8,607 nt of DNA from Rhodothermia bacterium (GCA_007122185.1 SKUI01000145.1:1-8607), one strand, 5' to 3'; shown: positions 1-7,315, counted from the stretch's first letter. Translations and numbers: made by a program. Notes: generated by a model not told the origin, from the letters alone.

Positions 1-1497
1 GGCGGGACTGCCCGCCTGATCCGCGAATCCGGCATACCTGTTACGGATGTCTCGGATATCACCGGTTTTCCGGAATGTCTGGATGGACGTGTCAAAACAT
101 TGCATCCCAAAATCCATGGTGCTTTGCTGGCGCGACCGAAAATTGAAGAGCATGCCCTGACGCTGAAAGAGCTTGATATACAACAGATCCAGCTTGTGGT
201 TGTAAATCTGTACCCCTTCCGTGAAGCCGTCCGGGAGCAGCCCGGGGACACGGAACATGCCGTTGAGAACATTGATATCGGCGGTCCGGCCATGGTCCGG
301 GCTTCCGCAAAGAACTTTGAGAATGTCTGCGTAGCCACCCACCCCGACCAGTACCGTAAGCTTCTTGATGAAATAAAAGATAACAAAGGCAGGATAAGTG
401 GAAAAACCCGTGCGGAGTTTGCACTTCGGGCGTTCCAGATGACGGCATCTTATGACCAGGCCATAGCCGGTACTTTGGATCTGCTCTTGCAAAACTCAGG
501 AAACGCCACAGAACCAACAGAAGATGCGGAAAGGAATGGCGAAGCTTCCGCCCCCCCGATCCAACCAGTCCTGAACATGCATGTTTCCTTGTACCGCCAG
601 CTGCGTTATGGAGAAAACCCGCATCAGGCAGCCGCAGTTTACGGAAATCCGGAACAGTACATTGACTGTTTTCACGGCAAGGAGCTGAGCTACAACAACT
701 ATCTGGATATTGACGCTGCCCTGCGCCTTGGTTCCGACTTCCCGGAAGCAGACAAGTCATTATGTGCCATTTTCAAACATACACTTCCCTGTGGTGTGGC
801 CCTTGCGGACACTACGGAGAGTGCCTGGAAAAAAGCTTTTTCTACCGACACCACATCCCCTTTCGGTGGCATCGTGCTTTTTAACTGTAGGCTCGACGCC
901 ATGACCGCCGCTTTGGTCGATGAGATATTTACAGAAATCATTCTGGCCCCATCCTATACGGATGAAGCTCTTGAACTGCTGAAACGCAAATCAAACAGGA
1001 GACTGATACGGATTCTGTCATGGCCGGACGCTACCCTTCCACGGGTGCGTTCCACAGTGGGAGGATATTTATGGCAGCATGCGGACACGGGATTCCAGAA
1101 TGAAAAGCGGGAGGTGGTCACCAGGGTTCATCCCGATGAAAATCAATTGGCATCGCTTGAATTTGCCTGGATCGTTGCCAAACATGTGACATCAAATGCC
1201 ATTGTATATGCCCGGGACCTTCACACTATTGGTGTCGGTGCAGGTCAACCCAATCGTGTGGATGCATCAAGGATTGCCTCCGGGAAAGCAAAAGAATTCG
1301 GACATGAGCTCAAAGGGTGCGTAGTGGCATCAGATGCCTTCTTTCCTTTTGCCGACGGCCTTGAGGCAGCAGCGCGTGCCGGAGCTGCTGCTGTCATTCA
1401 GCCCGGCGGAAGTGTCCGGGACGATGAAGTGATAGCCCGGGCCGATGAGCTGGGAATCGCCATGATCCTCACCGGGACCCGGCACTTCCGGCACTGA
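1..1497 (+). CDS. purH: Bifunctional AICAR formyltransferase / IMP cyclohydrolase, 5'-truncated by the window edge
   Basis: PurH carries out the last two steps of de novo purine synthesis in the cytoplasm: formylation of AICAR with 10-formyl-THF, then cyclisation of FAICAR to IMP. The reading frame is open from base 1 and encodes 498 residues to TGA. By comparison with the family about 30 N-terminal residues lie outside the window. A TTG at 100 is an internal Leu codon, not the start, because the conserved [12 protein letters not shown] motif spans it. In fragment numbering, the cyclohydrolase domain (about 1-170) shows Lys32 in RVKTLHP, Tyr71 in NLYPF, Asp92 in ENIDIGGP and Lys104 in SAKNF, matching the known active-site set. 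The transformylase domain starts near LRYGENPHQ (201-209), has the catalytic Lys259-His260 pair in [10 protein letters not shown], and ends with the classic [12 protein letters not shown] and TGTRHFRH motifs. The linker between domains (about 160-195) is rather long and polar. The family is certain. Confidence 0.97.
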   Translation, partial: GGTARLIRESGIPVTDVSDITGFPECLDGRVKTLHPKIHGALLARPKIEEHALTLKELDIQQIQLVVVNLYPFREAVREQPGDTEHAVENIDIGGPAMVRASAKNFENVCVATHPDQYRKLLDEIKDNKGRISGKTRAEFALRAFQMTASYDQAIAGTLDLLLQNSGNATEPTEDAERNGEASAPPIQPVLNMHVSLYRQLRYGENPHQAAAVYGNPEQYIDCFHGKELSYNNYLDIDAALRLGSDFPEADKSLCAIFKHTLPCGVALADTTESAWKKAFSTDTTSPFGGIVLFNCRLDAMTAALVDEIFTEIILAPSYTDEALELLKRKSNRRLIRILSWPDATLPRVRSTVGGYLWQHADTGFQNEKREVVTRVHPDENQLASLEFAWIVAKHVTSNAIVYARDLHTIGVGAGQPNRVDASRIASGKAKEFGHELKGCVVASDAFFPFADGLEAAARAGAAAVIQPGGSVRDDEVIARADELGIAMILTGTRHFRH

Positions 1498-1687
1498 TGT
1501 AAAGCCGTTGCAGTGGTGACATGAACAGCCCTTTGCAGTGATTTGAAATACCTTTTGCAGAGAGACGAAAACCATCGATTTTTTTAATTTCACCCAAAGA
1601 AATTCGCAAAAGGCCGTTTAATATCGTAACTTTGAAAGTTATAAGATATCCCACCCCACCAGTACATGTAATTCCCCTAATATATCT
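1498..1687 (+). other. purH-mreB intergenic region with nested inverted repeats
   Basis: This 190-base non-coding gap holds several short structures upstream of mreB. An 8-base perfect inverted repeat, CCTTTTGC (1551-1558) and GCAAAAGG (1606-1613), encloses a second one, AATTTC (1586-1591) and GAAATT (1599-1604), with a 7-base loop. A run of seven T lies at 1579-1585, but no GC-rich stem precedes it, so I cannot call a purH terminator with confidence. TTGCAG occurs three times, at 1508-1513, 1533-1538 and 1555-1560. The right end carries the putative mreB promoter. No protein or RNA gene is seen. Confidence 0.5.
1603..1634 (+). promoter_or_regulatory. Putative Bacteroidota-type promoter for the mreB-rodA operon
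   Basis: TAACTTTG at 1627-1634 matches the TAnnTTTG -7 consensus of the Bacteroidota housekeeping sigma factor. Twenty bases upstream is TTCG (1603-1606), one mismatch from the TTTG -33 element and at acceptable spacing. Transcription would then start near 1640, giving a leader of roughly 48 bases. The -33 element overlaps the right arm of a small inverted repeat (1586-1604). The call rests on motif match and position only. Confidence 0.55.
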
Positions 1688-2755
1688 ATGCAGCAGTCTG
1701 AAGCTACTTATACAAAAACATCCGCCAGCCAGAACAATGCCAAAGGTGGACTTTTTGATTGGCTGTACACCGATATCGCAATCGACCTGGGTACCGCCAA
1801 CACCCTCATCCATGCCCGGAACCAGGGTATCGTGCTCAACGAACCCTCAATAGTTGCACTTAATTTGGAAAATCAGGCTGTCGCAATCGGACACGAAGCA
1901 CGCCTGATGCACGAAAAAACGCACAAGAAAATCCGTACAGTACGACCGCTTCGTGATGGTGTCATTGCAGATTTTGAAGTTGCCGAACACATGATCCGGG
2001 GAATGATCAAAAAGGTGAAGGTTCGCTGGTATTCATCCACCCGGAAAATGGTGGTTTGCGTACCGAGCGGCATCACAGAAGTGGAAAAACGTGCCGTTCG
2101 TGACAGTGCCGAACATGCGGGTGCAAAAGAGGTCTATTTGGTGGACGAGCCCATGGCTGCTGCCATCGGCATCGGACTGGATGTTCATGAGCCTGTGGGA
2201 AACATGATTGTGGACATTGGTGGAGGCACCACGGAAATCGCTGTGATCGCCCTGTCGGGCATCGTCTATTCGCAATCGGTCCGGCTGGGCGGAGACGAGC
2301 TTAACGAAGATATCATCAACTACTTCCGCCGCAATCACAACCTGTTGATCGGAGAGCGCACCGCAGAGCAGGTCAAGTGTCTGATTGGTTCCGCAGCGCC
2401 ACTGGATGAAGAGCTCGAGCTTACGGTCAAGGGACGAGACCTTGTGAACGGCGTACCCCGCACACGCATCGTTACTTCAAAAGATATCCGCGAGGCCATT
2501 TCGGAATCCGTGAATACGATTGTCGAATCTGTTACAAAGTCACTTGAGCAAACACCCCCTGAACTGTCAGCTGATATACTGGATCGCGGGATCTTCCTGA
2601 CTGGTGGCGGTGCGCTTCTGCTGAATCTTGACAAGCTGATCATGGAAACGACAGATCTGCCGGTTCATATTGCCGAAGACCCGCTGACGGCCGTGGTCCG
2701 AGGTACCGGCAAGGTTCTTGAAGATCTGGAATACTACCGTGCCATTCTAACCTGA
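1688..2755 (+). CDS. mreB: Rod shape-determining protein MreB (bacterial actin homologue)
   Basis: MreB is the ATP-binding actin-like protein that forms membrane-bound filaments orienting the cell-elongation machinery. The 355-residue product has the full actin-fold signature: phosphate-1 loop DLGTANTL (33-40), connect region RPLRDGVIADFEVAEHM (86-102), VDEPMAAAIG (152-161) with the conserved Glu154, phosphate-2 loop DIGGGTTE (176-183), IGERTAEQVK (221-230) and adenosine loop TGGGA (305-309). Hydrophobic residues in GLFDWLY (21-27) probably contact the membrane. About 20 polar residues rich in Gln, Asn, Thr and Ser precede this segment, whereas many MreB proteins start close to it. ATG 1688 is the first ATG in this frame and no ATG, GTG or TTG lies between it and the conserved region, so the extension seems real. 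There is no clear Shine-Dalgarno sequence, as is common in Bacteroidota. It is the first gene of a five-gene shape operon. Confidence 0.97.
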   Translation: MQQSEATYTKTSASQNNAKGGLFDWLYTDIAIDLGTANTLIHARNQGIVLNEPSIVALNLENQAVAIGHEARLMHEKTHKKIRTVRPLRDGVIADFEVAEHMIRGMIKKVKVRWYSSTRKMVVCVPSGITEVEKRAVRDSAEHAGAKEVYLVDEPMAAAIGIGLDVHEPVGNMIVDIGGGTTEIAVIALSGIVYSQSVRLGGDELNEDIINYFRRNHNLLIGERTAEQVKCLIGSAAPLDEELELTVKGRDLVNGVPRTRIVTSKDIREAISESVNTIVESVTKSLEQTPPELSADILDRGIFLTGGGALLLNLDKLIMETTDLPVHIAEDPLTAVVRGTGKVLEDLEYYRAILT

Positions 2756-2770
2756 CAGAATGTTACCTGA

Positions 2771-3613
2771 ATGCAGTTTTCACTCCGCAAGACGGATGAT
2801 GTACGAGATCATGTCCTGACCGTACTATTCCTGCTGATCGCTTTTTTTCTCATGGTTTTCCGCCATGACGGCGGACTGCAGACCGTACGAAAGGCTTCCA
2901 TTCTCGCCATGAGTTATATTGAGCAGCCACTTTCTCAGGTGAGAGTTTATCGCAACGCATTGCAATCAAGTGAACAGCTGGGAAAGCAGAATATCCTGTT
3001 GCAGGATGAACTCAGCCGGCTCCGGTCCGTCAGAGAGGAAAATTTGGTCCTGAGGAACATGATTGGCCTCCGGGACACAACCGACCTGGATCTCATTCCC
3101 GTCAGGATTGTTGCAAAAAACCTGACCGGCATCAACAACTCATTCACCATCAACAAGGGCAGCCGGGATGGCATAGAGCCGGGAATGCCTCTGATCACAC
3201 CCGAAGGCCTTGTGGGGCAGACCATCCTGACCAGAACGGGGCATACCCAGGTTATGCCTTTTTTCAATCCATTATTTCGGGCGAGCGCCCGGATCCAGGG
3301 CAACAGGGCTTACGGAATCGTATCATGGAGCACAGATCAATCCAATGAACTTGTGATGCGCTATGTGCCGCAAACGATTGATGTTGCAATCGGATCCGTT
3401 GTGGAAACCTCCGGTTTCAGCAATCAGTTTCCTCCCGGAATTCCTATTGGAACCGTTGCGCGGTCCAGACCCGAGGAGGGCCGGGACACTCAGCAGATCT
3501 ACATTCGCCCGTTCGTCTCCCTGCATCAGACGGCCGAAGCTTTCATTGTCCGTTTTCAACCCGAGCCGGAAGTGGAAGAGCTTCTGCTGCAATACGAGAG
3601 CCTTTTCCAATGA
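2771..3613 (+). CDS. mreC: Rod shape-determining protein MreC
   Basis: MreC is a bitopic inner-membrane protein whose periplasmic part self-assembles and activates PBP2-RodA, linking them to MreB. The 280-residue product has a short charged N-terminus and one membrane helix (about 14-30). A coiled coil follows (about 60-100, with LLQDELSRLRSVREENLVL). The rest is the double beta-barrel domain (about 108-265), with the family-typical INKGSRDGIEPGMP (127-140) and TPEGLVGQ (143-150). The length is normal for the family. It starts 15 bases after mreB and its TGA overlaps the mreD ATG by four bases (ATGA), which suggests translational coupling. No good ribosome binding site is visible before its ATG. 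A terminator-like hairpin lies inside the gene at 3240-3264. Confidence 0.95.
   Translation: MQFSLRKTDDVRDHVLTVLFLLIAFFLMVFRHDGGLQTVRKASILAMSYIEQPLSQVRVYRNALQSSEQLGKQNILLQDELSRLRSVREENLVLRNMIGLRDTTDLDLIPVRIVAKNLTGINNSFTINKGSRDGIEPGMPLITPEGLVGQTILTRTGHTQVMPFFNPLFRASARIQGNRAYGIVSWSTDQSNELVMRYVPQTIDVAIGSVVETSGFSNQFPPGIPIGTVARSRPEEGRDTQQIYIRPFVSLHQTAEAFIVRFQPEPEVEELLLQYESLFQ
3240..3264 (+). other. Intragenic hairpin followed by T6, intrinsic-terminator-like, within mreC
   Basis: GGCATA (3240-3245) pairs perfectly with TATGCC (3253-3258) across a 7-base loop and is followed at once by six T (3259-3264). Two G·U pairs could extend the stem into the T run. This is the shape of a weak intrinsic terminator on the coding strand. 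It encodes the ordinary MreC residues around HTQVMPFF, so it may be chance codon use. Confidence 0.35.
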
Positions 3614-4080
3614 AATCAGAACTGCTTAAATTCGGACTGATCGGCTTGGTGGCCGTTCTGCTGCAGATGCTTATTTTCAACCATCTCGGTTATGGTGCCA
3701 TTCAGGCGGACATCACCCTTGTTGCACTCATCTGGGTAATGGCCACTCAGGACCGTACCAAGGCTATTCTCTTCGCAGCATTCGTAGGCCTGCTCAGTGA
3801 TTTTTTCCTGGATTACTGGGGACTGCACCTGATGGCAAAACCCTTGACGACCCTGATAGTCTACAGATTCCTACCCCGTGTGGAGGAAACCCGGCTTTTT
3901 TTTACACAGGTTTTTCTGATATTACTGGGGATATCCGTAGTCCACAATTTCTTTTTCCTTCTCGCCGCGCTCTTTGCGCAAATTTACCAGGCGGGACCGG
4001 TGCTTATTCAGATATTGGCCGGCAGCAGTCTTATGACAGCCATTACCGGCAGCATCATCTACATTTTACGTGACAACTAG
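3610..4080 (+). CDS. mreD: Rod shape-determining membrane protein MreD
   Basis: MreD is a small polytopic inner-membrane protein that works with MreC in the elongation complex; its exact biochemical role is not settled. The 156-residue product is strongly hydrophobic, with about five membrane segments (roughly 7-25, 32-46, 50-68, 95-118 and 128-152). The segment GLLSDFFLDYWGLHLMAKPL (60-79) matches the family pattern of an Asp-containing helix followed by Gly. The ATG at 3610 overlaps the mreC stop. A purine-rich GAGAG (3596-3600) lies nine bases upstream and may help initiation alongside coupling. Sequence conservation in MreD is low, so the call rests on size, topology, the short motif and the position between mreC and mrdA. 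Confidence 0.92.
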   Translation: MKSELLKFGLIGLVAVLLQMLIFNHLGYGAIQADITLVALIWVMATQDRTKAILFAAFVGLLSDFFLDYWGLHLMAKPLTTLIVYRFLPRVEETRLFFTQVFLILLGISVVHNFFFLLAALFAQIYQAGPVLIQILAGSSLMTAITGSIIYILRDN

Positions 4081-4089
4081 GTAACAGCC

Positions 4090-5949
4090 ATGCTTCGCAA
4101 TAAGCAAGAAAAACGCAATGATGTTTCCATTCGTGTGCTGCAGGCAATCACTGTTACCATTATGCTTATTTTTGCTGGCAGACTGTTCCAATTGCAGATT
4201 ATCGAATACGATACTTACGGCCCTCTGAGCCTGGCAAACAGCATCCGCCAAGAGAGTGTGAGTCCTGCCCGCGGACTCATTTTCGATCGCAGCGGAAGAA
4301 TGCTTGTGGACAATCAGCCCATCTATACCATTACCGTCACACCCGTCAATTTTGACTCGGCCACCATTCCACTGCTCGCAAAATTTCTTGACGTTCAAGA
4401 AGAAATGATCGAAGAGCGACTGCAGGCTGCCAGAAGATATTCCTGGCACCGGCCCTCAAGGCTTGTCACGGACATCAGTTTTCATCGCTTTTCTCAGATA
4501 CAGGAAAACATCTGGAAGCTGCCGGGTGTTGGGTACCATGTCGAGTCCAAAAGACACTATCCCACCGATGTCAACAGTTCCCACATCCTGGGTTACCTGA
4601 GTGAAGTCACCCAGCAGGAGTACCGGAACTCCAGCAGATACAATTTGGGTGACAAGGCCGGAAGAAGCGGCCTTGAATTCATCTATGAGCAGGATCTTCG
4701 CGGGGAAGTGGGGGCTCGCTACGTCCGTATCAATGCTCTCGGCCAGACCCTCGGGCCTTTCGAAGAGACCCATATGGGTCGAACCCCCATCAAGGGAGCG
4801 GACCTGTACACCCATATAGACTACGATCTTCAGCATCTGGCTGAAGATCTTATGGTTGGCAAAACAGGCGGCGTTGTCGCCATGGATCCCAATACCGGCG
4901 CCATCCTTGCTCTGGCCAGTTCACCAGGCTATGACCTGGACCGCCTCTCCGGAAGGATAGATATGGATTACTGGATGTCGCTTAATGCCGACACCACAAA
5001 TCCGCTGTTCAATCGTGCCATTTCAACCATGCAGCCGCCCGGTTCAACCGTAAAACCACTCATGGGGCTTATCGGGCTCGATTTCGGCATCATCGATCCG
5101 GAAACGGTCGTTACATGCCGGGGTGGATTTATGCTTGGCCGCCTGTACCGGTGTACCCGTGATCACGGCCGCCAAAATCTGGTTGAGGCCATCCAGAATT
5201 CCTGCAACACCTATTTCTTCTCTTTGATGAACCAGACCATGAACAGGGTAGGGCTGAATGCCTGGCACCGTCATACGTCCTCTTTCGGGCTTGGGCAGCT
5301 TACACATATAGATCTGCCTCACGAGCGAAGGGGAATTTTGCCTGACAGCTCCTACTACAATACCCATTTTGGCAGTTCTCAAAACTGGGGAATCGGGGAT
5401 CTGATAAGCGTAGGAGTGGGTCAGGGAACCTTCTCGAGTTCTCCGTTGCAGATGGCCCTGCTGACTTCCCAGCTTGCAAACGGGGGGTACCGTGTGCGTC
5501 CACATATTGCTGACCGGATTGTCTATCCGGATGGATCCATGATCGTAAATACGCAGGAGAGGGAACGTATCCCCTGGATTAAGGACGAGCACCTGAAGGT
5601 TATTCAGGAGGGAATGCGTAAAGCCGTCTCGGAAGGCTCCGGCCGATTTTATGCTGATATTTCCGGAGTTGAAGTAGCCGGAAAAACAGGAACAGCCCAG
5701 AATCCGCACGGCATCGATCACGGCTGGTTCATTTCCTATGCACCATACGAACAACCTGAAATTGCCATTGCCGTTCTGGTTGAAAATGCCGGTTTCGGTT
5801 CCATTTCAGCCGCCCCGATAGCCGGCCTGATGATGGAACAGTATTTTCACGGACAGATCCGCCGAAACTGGGTCTATCAGTACGTCAAGACGTTTACTCC
5901 CCGGGAAAAAGACGATCGCAGTGAATCCAATGACGAGGAAGTACTGTAA
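4090..5949 (+). CDS. mrdA: Penicillin-binding protein 2, class B transpeptidase of the elongation complex
   Basis: PBP2 cross-links peptidoglycan strands made by its partner RodA during cell elongation. The 619-residue product has a short cytoplasmic tail, one membrane anchor (about 17-37) and a periplasmic pedestal domain that begins with PARGLIFDRSGRMLVDN (59-75). The transpeptidase domain covers about residues 260-590. All three catalytic motifs are present: SxxK as Ser319-Thr-Val-Lys322 in PPGSTVKP, SxN as Ser371-Cys-Asn373, and KTG as Lys532-Thr-Gly534 in GKTGTAQ. Cys343, Cys355, His359 and Cys372 surround the SxN motif and could bind a metal. The C-terminal tail is highly charged and acidic (DDRSESNDEEVL). 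ATG 4090 follows mreD by nine bases with a weak AGG at 4079-4081, and it gives the expected short N-terminus before the anchor. The following rodA immediately downstream separates it from the cell-division PBP3 (FtsI). Confidence 0.96.
   Translation: MLRNKQEKRNDVSIRVLQAITVTIMLIFAGRLFQLQIIEYDTYGPLSLANSIRQESVSPARGLIFDRSGRMLVDNQPIYTITVTPVNFDSATIPLLAKFLDVQEEMIEERLQAARRYSWHRPSRLVTDISFHRFSQIQENIWKLPGVGYHVESKRHYPTDVNSSHILGYLSEVTQQEYRNSSRYNLGDKAGRSGLEFIYEQDLRGEVGARYVRINALGQTLGPFEETHMGRTPIKGADLYTHIDYDLQHLAEDLMVGKTGGVVAMDPNTGAILALASSPGYDLDRLSGRIDMDYWMSLNADTTNPLFNRAISTMQPPGSTVKPLMGLIGLDFGIIDPETVVTCRGGFMLGRLYRCTRDHGRQNLVEAIQNSCNTYFFSLMNQTMNRVGLNAWHRHTSSFGLGQLTHIDLPHERRGILPDSSYYNTHFGSSQNWGIGDLISVGVGQGTFSSSPLQMALLTSQLANGGYRVRPHIADRIVYPDGSMIVNTQERERIPWIKDEHLKVIQEGMRKAVSEGSGRFYADISGVEVAGKTGTAQNPHGIDHGWFISYAPYEQPEIAIAVLVENAGFGSISAAPIAGLMMEQYFHGQIRRNWVYQYVKTFTPREKDDRSESNDEEVL
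4825..4849 (+). repeat. Perfect 9-base inverted repeat within mrdA
   Basis: GATCTTCAG (4825-4833) and CTGAAGATC (4841-4849) are exact reverse complements with a 7-base spacer. After one mismatch, two more bases pair outward. The mRNA could fold into a stable stem-loop here. No T run follows, so it is not terminator-like. It may be coincidental within codons for the DLQHLAEDL stretch. Confidence 0.5.
5935..5941 (+). promoter_or_regulatory. Ribosome binding site for rodA
   Basis: GAGGAAG sits inside the last codons of mrdA, with the GAGGA core (5935-5939) nine bases before the rodA ATG at 5949. It is the clearest Shine-Dalgarno-like sequence in the window; mreB and mreC have none that I can recognise. 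It supports the rodA start, which also overlaps the mrdA TAA by one base. Confidence 0.6.
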
Positions 5950-7199
5950 TGGCCTGGTATCGACAATTTGACTGGTTACTGATCATATGCTGGGTCCTGC
6001 TGTTTTCAGCCGGTCTGGTTGCGATTTACAGTGCAACCCTGGGACCGGTTTCGCAGTTTCTTCCCGCTTACATCCAGGGTAACTTCCTTAACCAGATCTC
6101 ATGGATTGGAATCTCCATCATTGCACTGGCAACCATCCAGTTCACCAATCCACGCACTTTCCAGCAAATTTCGTATGCGTTGTATGTGATTTGTATCATC
6201 CTGGCAATTGCAACCGTGATTTGGGGAGTGGAAGCCGGCGGTGCCCGCCGATGGCTGGTAGTTGGTGGATTGCGTTTCCAGATCAGCGAAATGCTGAAAC
6301 TGGCAACCATTCTTGTCGTGGCCAACTACCTGACGAGCAGACGTGATATTTCGGCTGAACACATTGGATCGGCCCTCGTTGCTGTCGTGCTGATGATTAT
6401 TCCGGCCATCATCATCATCATGCAAAATGATACCGGAACCGCGCTGGTCCTGCTTGCCCTTATCCCCGTCATGCTTTTCTGGTCCGGGTTGCCTTACGGA
6501 ATTTCCCTTTTTCTTATCTCACCTGCCATTGTCGCGTATTTTGCTGTTATCAACTGGAAGCTTGGGGTTGCAGCAACTATTATACTGTCAATTGCTGTCT
6601 TTTTCATTCAAAAGAGACCCTGGCTGACCAGTTCTGCTTTCATTTTGGGCAATCTGGTGGTCATCGGCGTTCAGGTGGCCCTGTATCAGATCCTCAAACC
6701 GCACCAACAGGCACGCATCGAGGCGTTTGTCAATCCGGCCCTTGACCCGCAGGGTGCAGGCTGGAATGTACTACAGGCCAAAACGGCTATCGGGTCAGGG
6801 GGGTTTTGGGGCAAGGGCTTTCTTGAGGGCACGCAGACCCAGTTGCGCTTCCTTCCCGAGCAATGGACTGACTTCATATTCCCTGTGATCGCAGAAGAAT
6901 TCGGCTTTATCGGTGCCGGTTTGCTGTTGTTCGTTTTCACCATCCTGCTGCTGCGTCTGCTCAGCAATGCAGGAGAACACCGGCACCCGTTTGCCCAACT
7001 AGTTATCGTTGGTGTCGCGATGACTTTTTTCGCCCACCTTCTCATCAATCTCGGCAGTGCCATGGGTCTCTTTCCCGTCATCGGCCTTCCACTTCCTTTT
7101 GTAAGCTACGGTGGATCCGCCTTTCTCTCCTATTCCATTATGCTGGCTATTTGCATCAACTTGCATTTCTACAAGCGGGATTTCAGCATCTACTCCTGA
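5949..7199 (+). CDS. rodA: SEDS-family peptidoglycan glycosyltransferase RodA
   Basis: RodA polymerises lipid II into glycan strands in the inner membrane and forms a complex with PBP2. The 416-residue product is polytopic and carries the SEDS signatures: GGARRW (97-102), the QNDTGTALV helix start (159-167), GSGGFWGKGFLEGTQTQL (282-299), FLPEQWTDFIF (301-311) and PLPFVSYGGSAF (381-392). Asp308 in the TDFIF motif corresponds to the putative catalytic Asp of the family, as I recall it. A Trp replaces the more common His just before TDF. The protein is about 45 residues longer than E. coli RodA, and the excess maps to two additional hydrophobic segments around 204-247. The mrdA stop and rodA start share one base (TAATG), with a good GAGGA ribosome binding site. 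FtsW is the main alternative, but pairing with PBP2 and mreBCD makes RodA far more likely. Confidence 0.95.
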   Translation: MAWYRQFDWLLIICWVLLFSAGLVAIYSATLGPVSQFLPAYIQGNFLNQISWIGISIIALATIQFTNPRTFQQISYALYVICIILAIATVIWGVEAGGARRWLVVGGLRFQISEMLKLATILVVANYLTSRRDISAEHIGSALVAVVLMIIPAIIIIMQNDTGTALVLLALIPVMLFWSGLPYGISLFLISPAIVAYFAVINWKLGVAATIILSIAVFFIQKRPWLTSSAFILGNLVVIGVQVALYQILKPHQQARIEAFVNPALDPQGAGWNVLQAKTAIGSGGFWGKGFLEGTQTQLRFLPEQWTDFIFPVIAEEFGFIGAGLLLFVFTILLLRLLSNAGEHRHPFAQLVIVGVAMTFFAHLLINLGSAMGLFPVIGLPLPFVSYGGSAFLSYSIMLAICINLHFYKRDFSIYS

Positions 7200-7315
7200 A
7201 CATCCCGTGCATGATGTAGGACCAGGACACGGAAAAAAGTCCTATTTCGTTGCGGCATCCGGCCATCTGCCTCGTCAATTCTTTACTCCTCCCTGGTCCA
7301 ATCTGTGCTATTATG
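7200..7315 (+). terminator. Convergent rodA/rnhB intergenic region with inverted repeats, possible weak bidirectional terminator
   Basis: The region lies between two converging operons, where termination is expected. GGACCAGG (7219-7226) is the exact reverse complement of CCTGGTCC (7292-7299), with 65 bases between. The same left arm can instead form short hairpins: TAGGAC (7217-7222) with GTCCTA (7239-7244), or AGGAC (7224-7228) with GTCCT (7239-7243). No U-rich tract follows a strong stem on either strand, so this is not a textbook intrinsic terminator. No gene is visible here. Confidence 0.3.

Noticed and set aside
100..102. TTG as a start codon for purH
   Set aside because: The frame is open to base 1 and the conserved GRVKTLHP motif continues upstream across this codon, so it is an internal Leu.
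92..760. 222-codon open frame on the minus strand
   Set aside because: It is antisense to purH, rich in Arg, Ser and Pro, and without any family resemblance.
1666..1671. ATG-TAA start-stop element in the mreB leader
   Set aside because: A two-codon match is expected by chance, and there is no ribosome binding site or other support.
3278..3291. GC-rich CGGGC/GCCCG hairpin in mreC
   Set aside because: The stem is five base pairs with no T run after it, and ordinary codon use explains it.
5044..5754. 236-codon open frame on the minus strand
   Set aside because: It lies entirely antisense to the mrdA transpeptidase domain, and its translation has no recognisable motif.
6407..6421. (CAT)5 microsatellite inside rodA
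   Set aside because: It encodes a run of Ile in a membrane helix, which explains the repeat, and five units is short.
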